This document shows positions 27,190-38,000 of a stretch of 64,000 nt of DNA, in pieces. Under the pieces are notes generated by a model. That model was not told where the DNA came from. It saw only the letters and a list, made by a program, of their open reading frames with translations, and searched no databases. The DNA is from Bacteroidales bacterium (GTDB lineage Bacteria > Bacteroidota > Bacteroidia > Bacteroidales > Paludibacteraceae): contig JAAYUQ010000034.1 in NCBI GenBank assembly GCA_012517575.1, positions 1 through 64,000 of the forward strand, written 5' to 3'. A program made the translations under genes and the position numbers. Every line of letters starts with the position of its first letter. The stretch's first letter is position 1.

Positions 27190-27936
27190 ATGAAAAAATT
27201 AGTTTTAGTACGACATGGCGAAAGCGTTTGGAATAAGGAAAATCGCTTTACAGGTTGGACAGATGTTGATTTGTCCGAAAAAGGGATGCAGGAAGCAGCC
27301 AAAGCAGGCAGACTGCTGAAGGAAAAAGGTTTCTTTTTTGATAAAGCCTACACTTCTTATTTGAAAAGGGCCATCAAAACCTTGAATATTATTCTCGATG
27401 TAATGGATTTGGATTGGATTCCGGTAGAAAAAAGCTGGCGTTTGAACGAAAAGCATTATGGTATGCTTCAAGGATTAAACAAAGCAGAAACAGCTGAAAA
27501 ATACGGTGAAGAACAAGTTCAGATTTGGAGACGCAGCTATGATGTTCCGCCTGCTCCACTGGATATAAATGATCCTCGTTCTCCATTTTTGGATCCACGT
27601 TACAAAAATGTCGACAAAAAGGATTTGCCTCTTACAGAAGCGTTGAAGGATACCGTAGCACGTATTCTACCATATTGGGAAAATAATATTTTTCCAAGTT
27701 TGAAAGAAAAAAATGAAATTTTGGTTGTTGCTCACGGAAACAGCTTGAGAGGTATTGTAAAAGTGTTAAAAAATATTTCCGATGAAGATATAGTAGGGTT
27801 GAATCTCCCAACTGGCGTTCCCTATGTGTTTGAATTTGATGATAATTATCAGGTTGTGAACGATTATTTTCTGGGTGACCCTGAAGAAATCAAAAAATTG
27901 ATGGAAGAAGTAGCCAATCAGGCCAAAAAGAAATAA
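27190..27936 (+). CDS. gpmA: 2,3-bisphosphoglycerate-dependent phosphoglycerate mutase
   Basis: 248-residue histidine phosphatase-superfamily enzyme interconverting 3- and 2-phosphoglycerate in glycolysis. The phospho-His is in [20 protein letters not shown]. Other family blocks are [28 protein letters not shown], and the second His in [13 protein letters not shown]. Length matches the dPGM family. A strong terminator follows. Confidence 0.96.
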   Translation: MKKLVLVRHGESVWNKENRFTGWTDVDLSEKGMQEAAKAGRLLKEKGFFFDKAYTSYLKRAIKTLNIILDVMDLDWIPVEKSWRLNEKHYGMLQGLNKAETAEKYGEEQVQIWRRSYDVPPAPLDINDPRSPFLDPRYKNVDKKDLPLTEALKDTVARILPYWENNIFPSLKEKNEILVVAHGNSLRGIVKVLKNISDEDIVGLNLPTGVPYVFEFDDNYQVVNDYFLGDPEEIKKLMEEVANQAKKK

Positions 27937-27964
27937 GAATAATTATTCTCTTCTAAGCCATACT

Positions 27965-27991
27965 AAAGCAGTGCGATTACCGTACTGCTTT
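27965..27991 (+). terminator. Terminator after gpmA
   Basis: AAAGCAGTGCG pairs with CGTACTGCTTT (one G-T pair) over an ATTAC loop and runs into a T tract. Confidence 0.85.
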
Positions 27992-28009
27992 TTTTAAATA
28001 AAAAAAATA

Positions 28010-28017
28010 TATCTTTG
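28010..28017 (+). promoter_or_regulatory. Candidate -7 box (TATCTTTG) for the 28039 gene
   Basis: TATCTTTG matches TAnnTTTG and is 22 nt before the start codon; it directly follows the gpmA terminator. Confidence 0.45.
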
Positions 28018-28038
28018 CGGCATTAACTTTACAATAAC

Positions 28039-28875
28039 ATGAAAAAACAAATTTTAATTTTACTTTTCTGCTGGGCTGGAGTATTTAGTCTATTAACTGC
28101 TCAGGATACTATTGTTTTTAAAAATGGCGAAACCAAAGCTTGCAAAATTACGCAAATAAAAACCGGCGAGCTGACCTGTAAAGATTTTTCGTATTTGGAT
28201 GGTCCCGATTATGTGTACGAACTTAAGAAGATACAAGAAATTCATTTCTCAAACGGTGTGGTGCAAACTTATAATATACCTGATGTTTCGGAAATAAACG
28301 AAGAGGAAGAAAGTATTACAGTATCTCGCGGAAAGATTAGTAATTTTACTCAGGATTCATGGCCACCTCCCATCAAATTTAAAACTTACAAGGAAAAAGA
28401 AAATTACTATAAGGATGAATTATATTTTCCGAAATTCGGAGATCCTTATCATCCGTGGGTTGCAGGGTTGGCTTCTTATTTCATTCCTGGTTTGGGGCAA
28501 ATGACTTCCGGAGAAATAGGTAGGGGTTTTGCTTTTATGGGTGGAGCTGCGGCGAGTTTATTTGTTTTAATGATTGGTTACATTGGTGTCATTGAGGGAA
28601 TAGATAGTTATTATAATGACGATTATTATACGTCGGAGAATAATCAAATTTTCCCCGTTTTAACTCTTGGCGGTTTTCTTAGTTATTTTGTAATCAATAT
28701 CTGGTCGGCTGTAGATGCTTTTCACGTTGCAAAAATCAATAATTTGTATCAAAGAGATTTACATAGTCAGGAGCAGGTTAAATTGCAACTTTCGCCATAT
28801 ATTGATACGAACAAATTCGACTTTTCACTGAACCATCAACATACGATGGGATTATCGTTGCAGATAAATTTTTAG
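28039..28875 (+). CDS. Exported/membrane protein of unknown function
   Basis: 278 residues. A signal peptide (ILILLFCWAGVFSLLTAQ) is followed by a ~75-residue domain that starts DTIVFKNGETKACKITQIKTGEL, a pattern seen in many Bacteroidota exported proteins. Further on, PWVAGLASYFIPGLGQMTSGEIGRGFAFM leads into two hydrophobic segments (about 170-195 and 215-235), similar to DUF5683/TM2-like arrangements where small integral proteins end a P-G-L-G-Q motif. No enzyme signature was recognised. It has its own promoter box. Confidence 0.7.
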   Translation: MKKQILILLFCWAGVFSLLTAQDTIVFKNGETKACKITQIKTGELTCKDFSYLDGPDYVYELKKIQEIHFSNGVVQTYNIPDVSEINEEEESITVSRGKISNFTQDSWPPPIKFKTYKEKENYYKDELYFPKFGDPYHPWVAGLASYFIPGLGQMTSGEIGRGFAFMGGAAASLFVLMIGYIGVIEGIDSYYNDDYYTSENNQIFPVLTLGGFLSYFVINIWSAVDAFHVAKINNLYQRDLHSQEQVKLQLSPYIDTNKFDFSLNHQHTMGLSLQINF

Positions 28876-28992
28876 TATTCATTGATTTCTTTTTTTGCCT
28901 ACAAGGATATGCTTGGACTGCAATAAATTGATGGGAAAGAAAATTTTCCTCTTACAGATATTAAATAGTTTTGTAATTTTATTGATTTACAA

Positions 28993-29274
28993 ATGTTTAC
29001 AGTTTTAGGTTGTATGTTGGTCGGCATAATTGCCGGATTTATTTTAAGAAAAAAACAATTCAAAATAATTCAAAAGGTTTTATTTGTTCTTATTTGGTTG
29101 CTCCTTTTTTTGTTGGGTGCAGAAATTGGAAGTAATCCGATTGTTGTTCGTCAAACGGGGAAACTGGGCTTCGATGCATTGTTAATTGGAGTGGCGGGAA
29201 CTTTGGGAAGCATTATTGCTGCCGGCTTGTTGTGGAAGTGGATAAAACCCGACAAATCAACAAATGAAAAGTAG
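28993..29274 (+). CDS. LysO family exporter, N-terminal part (separate protein)
   Basis: 93 residues with three hydrophobic segments: TVLGCMLVGIIAGFILRKK, VLFVLIWLLLFLLGAEIGSN and LLIGVAGTLGSIIAAGLLW. This equals the N-terminal DUF340 part of LysO, the E. coli lysine exporter (YbjE, ~300 residues). Here it is a separate gene overlapping the next by 11 nt, so the two are translated together and very likely form one transporter. Confidence 0.8.
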   Translation: MFTVLGCMLVGIIAGFILRKKQFKIIQKVLFVLIWLLLFLLGAEIGSNPIVVRQTGKLGFDALLIGVAGTLGSIIAAGLLWKWIKPDKSTNEK

Positions 29275-29866
29275 CCTGATTATTTTGTCTTTCTTTGCAA
29301 CGGGACTGCTTTTGGGCTTTTTTCGGTTGTTGCCTGAAGTTTTCTTTAACGAAGAAATCAGTTTTTATGTGCTTTGTTGCTTGATGTTTACCGTTGGATT
29401 CAGTATCGGTCATCAAGGCAATCTTATCCGGCAATTTCGACGCTTGAACCCGCGCATTGTCTTTTTACCTCTGTTTACCATTGCCGGAACATGGTTGGGG
29501 GCTCTGGCAGTTGTTTTTTTCATAAATGATTTTTCTTTGTTTGATACTCTGGCAGCAAGCTCGGGATTTGGGTATTACTCACTTTCCGGTATTCTTATCA
29601 CTCGTTATAAAGGTGTAGAGTTGGGTACTATTGCTCTGATGTCGAACATAGTACGTGAAATTCTCACTTTGCTTTTTGCTCCTCTTATGGTGAAATATTT
29701 TGGAAAATTTTCTACCATTTCTTCAGGTGGAGCTACTACTATGGATACCACTTTCCCTGTGATTGTTCAAACCGCCGGAAAAGATTACGCATTGGTTTCC
29801 ATTTATCACGGATTTGTTATGGATTTTTCTGTCCCGTTTCTGGTTACTTTCTGGTGTAGCCTTTAA
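29264..29866 (+). CDS. lysO: LysO family exporter, C-terminal part
   Basis: 200-residue polytopic membrane protein equal to the C-terminal part of LysO. Family blocks include CLMFTVGFSIGHQGN, LAASSGFGYYSLSGILIT, GTIALMSNIVREILTLL and SGGATTMDTTFPVIVQTAGKDYALVSIYHGF. Together with the preceding 93-residue protein it makes a complete LysO-type lysine exporter in two pieces, a form also known in other Bacteroidota. Substrate is inferred from the E. coli homologue. Confidence 0.88.
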   Translation: MKSSLIILSFFATGLLLGFFRLLPEVFFNEEISFYVLCCLMFTVGFSIGHQGNLIRQFRRLNPRIVFLPLFTIAGTWLGALAVVFFINDFSLFDTLAASSGFGYYSLSGILITRYKGVELGTIALMSNIVREILTLLFAPLMVKYFGKFSTISSGGATTMDTTFPVIVQTAGKDYALVSIYHGFVMDFSVPFLVTFWCSL

Positions 29867-29894
29867 TCGAAAAAATTCTGATTTTTTCTCCTTT

Positions 29895-29920
29895 ATTACG
29901 GAAAAAATTCCGTAATTTTG
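29895..29920 (+). promoter_or_regulatory. Hairpin overlapping the fumarase promoter box
   Basis: ATTACGGAA and TTCCGTAAT form a perfect 9-bp inverted repeat around AAAA at 29895-29916. TAATTTTG, a perfect TAnnTTTG box, occupies 29913-29920 and so overlaps the right arm. It may be a terminator for lysO, an operator for the fumarase gene, or both. Confidence 0.5.
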
Positions 29921-29966
29921 CGGTGTTTTTCATTCTATAGCTAATTCAAAAATAATTATAACAACT

Positions 29967-31598
29967 ATGGCAAAAGAATTCAAATATCAGGAACTTTTTC
30001 AGCTGGGAGAAGACAAAACCGAGTATTATTTGCTATCGAAAGATTTTGTTTCGACAACCGAGTTTGAAGGGAAAGAGATTTTAAAAGTTCAGCCGGAAGG
30101 TTTGACTTTACTTGCCCGCACTGCTTTTCGCGACTGTTCTTTTCTGCTTCGTCCCGAACATCAAAAACAAGTGGCAGCCATTCTGTCTGACCCCGAAGCC
30201 AGTGAAAACGATAAATATGTAGCCTTAACCATGCTTCGCAATGCCGAAATTTCTGCAAAAGGAATTCTTCCTTTTTGTCAGGATACCGGTACCGCAACGA
30301 TTTTTGCCAAAAAAGGCAGTAACGTTTTCACCGATGGAACGGATGAAGAAGCTTTATCCAAAGGGGTTTATGAAACTTACACACAGGAAAATCTGCGGTA
30401 TTCGCAAAATGCTCCGCTCACCATGTACGACGAAGTAAATACGGGTACCAATCTTCCTGCTCAAATTGACATCATGGCCGGTCATGGCAACCAGTACGAA
30501 TTTCTTTTTATCGCCAAAGGCGGTGGCTCGGCCAACAAATCATTTTTGTTTCAGGAGACGAAAGCGTTGTTGCAACCCGACGCGTTGGAGAAATTTCTTA
30601 CTGAAAAATTGAAATTATTAGGTACATCGGCTTGTCCGCCATATCATATTGCTTTCGTTATTGGCGGAACGTCTGCCGATGCTTGCATGAAAACGGTTAA
30701 ACTGGCTGCAGCCAAGTATTACGACGAATTGCCTACTACCGGAAATGAGTTGGGAAGAGCTTTCAGGGATGTGGAACTGGAAGAAAAAATTCTGAAGGCA
30801 GCTCAAAATTTAGGTATTGGTGCTCAATTTGGAGGAAAATATTTTGCTCACGATGTGCGTATTATCCGGCTCCCGCGTCATGGGGCTTCCTGCTTTGTAG
30901 GCTTGGCAGTATCTTGCTCTGCCGATCGCAACATTAAGGCAAAGATAAACAAGGATGGCATTTGGCTCGAAAAGCTGGAGGATAATCCCGGCAAATATAT
31001 TCCGGAAGAATATCGCAATGCAGGTGAAGGAAATGCAGTGAAAATCGATTTGAACCGCCCGATGAACGAAATTTTGTCTACCTTGACGAAATATCCGGTT
31101 TCCACGCGACTTTCTCTTTCTGGGACAATGGTAGTGGCCCGCGATATTGCACATGCGCGCATCAAAGAAATGCTGGATGCTGGGAAAGATTTGCCACAAT
31201 ATATGAAGGATCATCCGGTGTATTATGCCGGCCCTGCCAAAACACCTAAAGGAATGCCTTCCGGTTCGTTTGGCCCTACTACGGCCGGTAGAATGGATTC
31301 TTATGTCGATTTGTTTCAGGAACATGGCGGCAGCATGGTAATGATAGCCAAAGGAAACCGCAGCCAACAAGTGGTGGATGCCTGCAAAAAGCATGGTGGA
31401 TTTTATTTGGGTTCAATTGGCGGCCCGGCTGCTATTCTCGCTCAGAATTCCATAAAAAAGGTTGAATGTATCGATTTTCCCGAACTCGGAATGGAAGCTG
31501 TCTGGAAAATTGAAGTGGAAGATTTTCCGGCCTTTATTCTGATTGACGACAAGGGAAACGACTTTTTCAAACTGATTAAGCCAACCATGACTTGCTGA
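29967..31598 (+). CDS. fumA: Fumarate hydratase, class I (iron-sulfur)
   Basis: 543 residues, the single-chain form that joins the alpha and beta subunits. It interconverts fumarate and malate using an oxygen-sensitive [4Fe-4S] cluster, as expected in an anaerobe making succinate or propionate. Cluster and active-site blocks: [14 protein letters not shown], the central [45 protein letters not shown], and in the beta part [48 protein letters not shown]. It is transcribed alone, between a promoter box and a strong terminator. Confidence 0.95.
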   Translation: MAKEFKYQELFQLGEDKTEYYLLSKDFVSTTEFEGKEILKVQPEGLTLLARTAFRDCSFLLRPEHQKQVAAILSDPEASENDKYVALTMLRNAEISAKGILPFCQDTGTATIFAKKGSNVFTDGTDEEALSKGVYETYTQENLRYSQNAPLTMYDEVNTGTNLPAQIDIMAGHGNQYEFLFIAKGGGSANKSFLFQETKALLQPDALEKFLTEKLKLLGTSACPPYHIAFVIGGTSADACMKTVKLAAAKYYDELPTTGNELGRAFRDVELEEKILKAAQNLGIGAQFGGKYFAHDVRIIRLPRHGASCFVGLAVSCSADRNIKAKINKDGIWLEKLEDNPGKYIPEEYRNAGEGNAVKIDLNRPMNEILSTLTKYPVSTRLSLSGTMVVARDIAHARIKEMLDAGKDLPQYMKDHPVYYAGPAKTPKGMPSGSFGPTTAGRMDSYVDLFQEHGGSMVMIAKGNRSQQVVDACKKHGGFYLGSIGGPAAILAQNSIKKVECIDFPELGMEAVWKIEVEDFPAFILIDDKGNDFFKLIKPTMTC

Positions 31599-31634
31599 TC
31601 ATTCCTGATTTTTTATGTCATTATTCTTTTTTTT

Positions 31635-31666
31635 ACGAAGGGCAGCTCGAAAAAGCTGTCCTTCGT
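31635..31666 (+). terminator. Terminator after fumarase
   Basis: ACGAAGGGCAGCT pairs with AGCTGTCCTTCGT (13 bp, one G-T pair) over CGAAAA. Confidence 0.75.
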
Positions 31667-31732
31667 TGTAGGGTAGAGATATTCTACATCTGATTGTTTG
31701 GGAGAAACAAAGATTATTTTGAGAAAAAAAAA

Positions 31733-31764
31733 TAACCGCCTCTCCTGAAAAAGAAAGGCGGTTA
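31733..31764 (-). terminator. Terminator of the T9SS pseudogene
   Basis: TAACCGCCT pairs with AGGCGGTTA; on the minus strand a run of nine T follows, so it ends transcription coming from the beta-helix/CBM gene. Confidence 0.75.
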
Positions 31765-31820
31765 AAAAATTATGCTTCTTTAGTTCGATTTTCTATCGAA
31801 CCAATGGAAAAAATCAAGGA

Positions 31821-34800
31821 TTATTTCACAAATTTGGTTGACTTGCCATTAATGCGGATGATGTAAATTCCGTTGTTGAGATCGCGGGTATACGTTCCGG
31901 TAGCTTTGGTCTTTTCAATCAAACTTCCATTGATGTTGTAGAGTTCGATGTTGGCCGGTTCGGTCAGCTCTACGCGAATACCTGTGGTTGTTCTCATCAA
32001 GCGTGGTGCCAAGGCGGGAACTTCCGTTTCAGTAACCAGTCTGGTGGTAAATCTTTGAATCGTATCATTCATTACCGGAGCAATGGTTTTTCGATTGGCG
32101 CTTGCCGTCATATCCAGATTGCATTCCCAGTTTTGTTCGGCCGGATTGGGTTCATTGGTAAAATATTTATATTCTGTATTGGCCGGTACTTTTTGGGCAT
32201 CATTAGTCAGCGTTCTGGTGAAGGTTGCGCCGCTTTTTGTCAGTTCAAACGCACTTGCCCAATTGTTGATACTGCTCATTAGGAACAATTGGTTGGGTAC
32301 ACCTACTGTGGCTTCGAAGCTAACATTCAAGGTTACCGATTTTACGCGATACCAGAGATCAACCACATCGTTGGCATTGTACGTACGATTTGTGGCTCGT
32401 ATCACTGGTATTTCTTCTTGATAAACAGCTTCCTGATAATCCCAATCGCCTGTTTCGCACAGATATTTGTATTCCACATTGCTGTGTGCAGGGAAAGTCC
32501 CGCTAAATTCATTTTGATTGCCTGTCGTCATCAATTCAAAAGGATTAGTAATATCCCATGATTTCCCGATAAATGTGCCAGCTATATAAACATGCTGCGT
32601 ACCATTGGGAACAGTTACAGTGAAAGTCTGCGTATCGTTGAGGTTATTGGGCTCGTGGGCTCCCATGTAAACATAAGGAGTATGGCGGGCATTACCAAAA
32701 ATATCGGTAGTAACCCCAATAGCCGGAGCAGCCAAATCCATATCGTCGATGGATGTGCCCGTCAGCGACAAATCGGTAGCGCTGACAAAATTTACTACTT
32801 TGGAAACAGAATTCGAATCCTTGCCACTTGCCGTTTGCCAATCGGATAATGTAGCTTGGGCAGAACTATAATATCCAATTTTAGCATTGTTTGTTCCTGT
32901 TCTAATTAAATCATTATAGTCGCTTGTTGTTGGCAAGGAACTAGCATAAATACAATAAGAAGCAAAATCATCCTCTTCAGTTATGATGATATTATTTCTA
33001 ATATCACAAGAAGCAGTATAAGTAACTATCCCTGCAGTAGGAGTAGTACCAGCTCCTGTAGTAGATACATTATTTAAAACAATCGTATTATGATATATAT
33101 TTGAAGCTGACCCTGATCTTATCCCTACCACTTCTGTAGTTCCTGTACTTGGCGTACTAAAACCTGTAATAAAATTATTATAGATATTCCAGGTTCCACC
33201 TCCAGATGCTTGAATTCCTCGTATTCCATTTCCAGCACCTCCTGTATTGGCTGTTCCTAGCTGAATAATCTTGTTATTCATTACATTGGTTAATACCAAA
33301 CCAGTAGATGTACCTCCTATTCCAAAACTTGCCATTCCAGTTGATGTTTGATTTACTTTAATTGTATTATTTATTACATCACAGGTTCCAGAATAATTTA
33401 GTGAAATTCCTCTATGTTTAACAGTTATATCATTATTTTTAAACAAAAGACCCGTTGGTCGGCCTGTAGGAGTATATGAATTAGAAACAAAAATACCTGC
33501 AGCAGTATTTGAAGTTGTGCTAATAATGCAATTATCAACCGTAATATTATTAGGAATATAGTCCACACCACCACTATTTCTAACACGAACAGATACTACT
33601 CCAAAAGATGAAGTTCCAGATGTAAGATCTGTTAAAATGCAATTTTTAATTATTACATCATTTACATTTCCACAAATAGTAATGGGTTTGCAAGCATTAT
33701 TATTAGAAGATTGATTCACGAAAGTAAGTCTGCGTGTTGTACCTCCTTCAGCATAACCATCAATCGTTAAATTATTTGCAGTGCCAATGCTATTCCAATC
33801 ATTTACATTGCTTAGCCCAATAACAAAATTACCCGAACATGAGTATTATCTCCTGATTGGGTGAATGTAATGGTTCTGTCTACATCTTGATCAGGTCTTA
33901 TAGTTATTGTAAAATCAGAATTGTTAATTAAGCCAATGTTTACTGTTTCTGTAATATCCGATGTGATTTCAAGTATAACATTGCCCGTTAGACCATTGGC
34001 ATTGATATTGTTTACGGCTGTGGAAAGCAAGTCAAATCCCTTCCCATTCGTTCCCTGCGGGATATAATAATTTCCGCTGAAGGGACCGATTTGTACGGTG
34101 TAGTTTTTACCGCCATTGTTGTTGTAATTTACGGTGTAGAAATCCACATCGGCTTCAGCCGGTGCGGAAGTTTGGTTGATGGTAGTCAAAACATAATACG
34201 AAACAAAGTCCCCTGAAGTGCAATTCAGTGTTGCCGCATAACTTGTTCCACTCGTAAAGGTCATTTCGGTGGTAGTGGAAGTGGTCCAGTTGTCTTTGGA
34301 ATAGCGCAACCAGATTTTTTCGTTTGTACTTGCAGCAGCACTGGCTGTTGCCGTAACGGTCAAATCGTTGCCACTTATGGTTCTCGTTACCGAACTAACG
34401 GTTACCGGAGCGGCAGCGCCATTGTCGAAAACGGCAAAATCGATATCGTTGCCGGCTTGTTTACGGGCTTTTACCACATAATAGTTTCCTGAAGTGAGGG
34501 CGGTTTTGATGGCACCTCAGTCACCCATATTGGCTCTGTAATAAGCAGTCCATTTGGCTCCTCCTCCAGTATAATTCATATCTTCTGAAGCTCCGTTTAC
34601 CCAAAAGCCGGAGCCATTTTCAGTTGAAGCAGTTTCACCAAACTTAAAATATTGATCGGCCGTTGCCGTTGCAGCGAACTGCCATAAGTACGAATTTCCC
34701 AAAGAAGTGTTTCCCTGCGTTCCTGCAGTCCAACTCCATCCTGCTCCGTTGTCACTTCCAAAGATGTAATCCGGAGATGTTTGCGCTTGCAGTAACCCGA

Positions 34801-34840
34801 CGCAGGTTGCAAGCATCATGAATACGGTAATTTTTTTCAT
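31821..34840 (-). pseudogene. T9SS-exported beta-helix protein with starch-binding-like domains, broken by TGA and a frameshift
   Basis: Three consecutive frames read as one ~1000-residue protein. 34840-34520: signal peptide (KKITVFMMLATCVGLLQA) and start of the mature part. An in-frame TGA at 34517-34519 (after YRANMGD, before GAIKTALTSG) replaces what looks like TGG. The same frame continues to about 33840, where it shifts; the other frame runs on as CSGNFVIGLSNVNDWNSIG and continues to 31821. Content: parallel beta-helix repeats (VIIKNC, NNITVDNC, LLFKNNDITV, VINNTI, WNIYNNFITG), two CBM20/E-set-like modules (FTVTVPNGTQHVYIAGTF; VPNQLFLMSSINNWASAFEL), and a T9SS sorting domain (IELYNINGSL...YIIRINGKSTKFVK). 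A LacI-type operator lies upstream. Carbohydrate binding is inferred. Confidence 0.82.
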
Positions 34841-34888
34841 AGCTCAAAAAATTTAAAGTGAATAATTATAAATATTGAATAAAGTTGC

Positions 34889-34928
34889 GAAATGTACTCA
34901 TTTAATTATTAAATTACAAACGTTTGCA
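34889..34928 (-). promoter_or_regulatory. Promoter with overlapping LacI-type operator
   Basis: TACAAACGTTTGCA (34915-34928) is the exact reverse complement of the operator at 10503-10516; with flanks the palindrome extends to 16 bp (34914-34929). On the minus strand its TTTG (34920-34917) lies 20 nt before TACATTTC (34896-34889), a near-match to the -7 box. So the operator seems to cover the -33 element of the promoter for the 34840 gene. Confidence 0.6.
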
Positions 34929-34962
34929 AGATTATTTTTTATGTTTTGTAACATATTTTTTT

Positions 34963-35004
34963 GTTTCTTCGTGTGGTAGTCGATAAACTGCCACACGAAG
35001 AAAC
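34963..35004. terminator. Perfect 14-bp hairpin after the amidase gene
   Basis: GTTTCTTCGTGTGG pairs perfectly with CCACACGAAGAAAC over a 14-nt loop, 6 nt past the amidase stop. No U tract follows on the minus strand, so it may be a transcript 3' end stabiliser or factor-dependent terminator. Confidence 0.5.
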
Positions 35005-35009
35005 AAGTT

Positions 35010-38000
35010 TTATTGTTTGATAAATCTGAAGGAGTTCCTCTTTTCGTCGGTACGTACTTGAAGTATATACAATCCCGGAGTCATTCCTTCCAGCGAGAGG
35101 CGAACCTGCGTTCCTGAAGCATTTATCGAGCGTATCAGTCTTCCTTTGGTATCGTAAACGGCAATTGTTTGCAATTTTGCGGTTTTGCTGTCCACTATCA
35201 CGTAATCGCTCGCCGGATTGGGATACAGGGAAATTTCAGATTTTTCAGATGCTTCTACTTGCGGAACTTCGCTAATCACGTCCAATTTTTCGCTGCTGGG
35301 AGCCGGCGTGGTGAATGTGTTTTCCACTTTTGGTAACGACCACACACCCAGTCTTTCGGAAGAGTTGGAGATGACATACACGTTGCCAGCCCGGTCGAAA
35401 GCCAAACCTGCGGTATTGGTTCCCATAGCCGGCTTAATGGAATAAAGTCGGGTTAAGGAAGGAATGCCACTGTCGGAGAAAGAAACGTGGAAAATTTTCA
35501 CTTCATTGTTGCAACCCATTGCCAGCATCTTTCCATCAAACGATACTGCCATGCCGCCGGTATAGGAATTTTCAATCAGTGTCGGTGTTTTTCCAGAATT
35601 AAAATCCACGATGCCTCTGTCGGTAACATGAATCAGTGAAGGAATATTGGCTGCATCGGCAGACCGGTATTGAGAAATCCACCAACCACCCCGTCCATCG
35701 GGAGCAATGCAGGAATTGTAATTTTGCTGTAAATTGCCATTCAGTGCATCATTGTAAACAATGGCACTGGGAGCTTGTTGCCAGGGCGTAGCCAGCGTAC
35801 CAATGTTGTATTGCAATACATTGCCGGCGCTGGTTGCCACGGCATCCACATAATCTTCGTCGAAAGTATAAAGGCGCGTATCTTCACCTGTTCCTAATAC
35901 CCAGCAATGAGAAATAGAGCCGTGCACATTAACGCCTCCGAACGAAGACAAACCGCTTGAGGCTTTGGTAAGACCCGAGAAAACAGGAACAAACGGAGCA
36001 GAAGGAGCAGCCGGATCCATGATCCACACACCCGGATGGGCATCGCTCCAGTCGGTTACATATACCTTGCCATCTTCGGCTACTGCCAGTCGCATTGGGC
36101 TACTGGTTCCTACCCAAGTTACCGAACCGGCATAACTCTGAGCACCTTGTTGGGTTACATCTTCGAGTGCTGCATTTAAAATATAAACGCCATCTTGTGT
36201 GGTACGGTTGGTTGTGGTACCTCCTGCAGTTTCGGTAGCATAAATACGTCCAAAGAAAGAACTTTCAAAATTGTTGTCTACCGCTACGCCACGTGGCGAA
36301 TAAAACTGAAGTTCAGGACTGGCGTCATCAGAAATTTTTACAGGACGATCTACAGCATAAGCCGAAGCAGTTACCTTCCAAGAAAAAGTGCCGGTAGGCA
36401 ATTCGGCTAAAGGAACCGATACAGATTGTATTCCTTTGTTCAAAGCTCCCGCATCAATCGATTTAATGATGTTCTCACCATCAAAAATATCAATGCTCAC
36501 AGCAGTTGCATTTTCATTCAACGTAAATTTCAGCAAATAGTCGGTTTCGGTTTTTTCGGCTTTTAATTCCGAAGCATAAATATTGGCTGAAGAACCCGGT
36601 ATCGTTTTGAAACGAGCCATACCTTCATTTTGCGCCAACACCAAGATATTCAAGTCGTAACCACTTACTTTGGCAGCTGCCGCCATATAAGTTGCTTTTG
36701 CAGTTCCCAGTCCATCAGCAGGCAATTTTTCGGAAACTTTCAACGATTGCTGAATGCCATTTGTTACATCAAAAAGTACGGCCCCAACTTTCGTGGTATC
36801 GGCATCGCAAGTAGGTGAAACCATAAAGGTATGTTGTGCATGGCGGAAGAAATTGATACCGGAAGCACTCGTAGCAAGCTGGAATCCATTTTGCTCTGTA
36901 AACTCTCCTTTTTTTATTAAAGGTGAACGATCGGCGGCACTCCAATCGAATTGATATTCCGTAGGCAATACTTTTTCACTGTCCAAAATAAAATGATTTT
37001 TTCCGGTTGGAGAAATGGTAAATTTCATATTTTTACCCCACAATGCTTCCGTGTAATTGGCAACATCCATCATGTATTTATATCCCAACGGATTATCTTC
37101 TTCGTAGGTAAAACCAATGATCCGAATTTGTTTACTGCTGCCGGAAGTTACAGAAGGCACATAAATACTACATTTCCACCGAGGACCACTTACGGCAAAA
37201 GTTTCACCCATGATGCCATTTGCCCAGTTTGCCTGTTGTTGTGTTTTGAAGAGCAAAGCAGGAGCCACCGAATCGTTGTCCCATGTATAAACTTTAAAAT
37301 AACGCCCTTTGTTTTCGGGCAAAGAAACAGTATCCTTGTTGCAAGCCAACAGATAACCATCGGAAGTGAACGCAATGTCGCTAACCAAGTTTACGCCACC
37401 TTCAATGCCTGATAAATCCATTTCGCGAATTTTATTCAATGTTTGAGCATTATAAATGGTAATTTTTGGTTCAGTAGTCAGTACATATAATTTTTCATCA
37501 CGATACAAAACTTTTTTTATAGGTTGCTGATTCAGCCATTCTGGAACAACTACTTCCTCATCTCCAAAATTATAATATTTCATGGGCAACACGCCGGCTT
37601 CCTGAACGGGGTCAGGATAATCAGGGGTAGTATCTTTCGGAACTACCACATTTACATTAGGTAAAAACATTTTAGCATAAGAAGTAGTAGCCGCCGTTAC
37701 TATAACAGTCGTATCTTTAGCCTCATAATCTGTAGCTTCCAAATGCAGTTTATATGTTCCGGGAGTCAGATTATAAAAAGCAAAAATTCCGTTGTAGAGC
37801 GAATCTACATAATATATATTTAGCGAATCGCCATTTTGATTCATCAATTTCACCTTAGCTCCATTAATAGGCACCCGTTCGTCGTGTGTAAAAGCTTTAT
37901 AATTAGCATAAAGTGGATGATTCATTTTTTCATTGGCACTTTTGGCAAACCCTGCAATAATTCCTGTTGCTGGAAGATCAACATGAAAATAATCACAAAA

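Noticed and set aside
30810-31394. 194-residue minus-strand frame across fumarase
   Set aside because: It is the shadow of a full-length class I fumarase with all family motifs.
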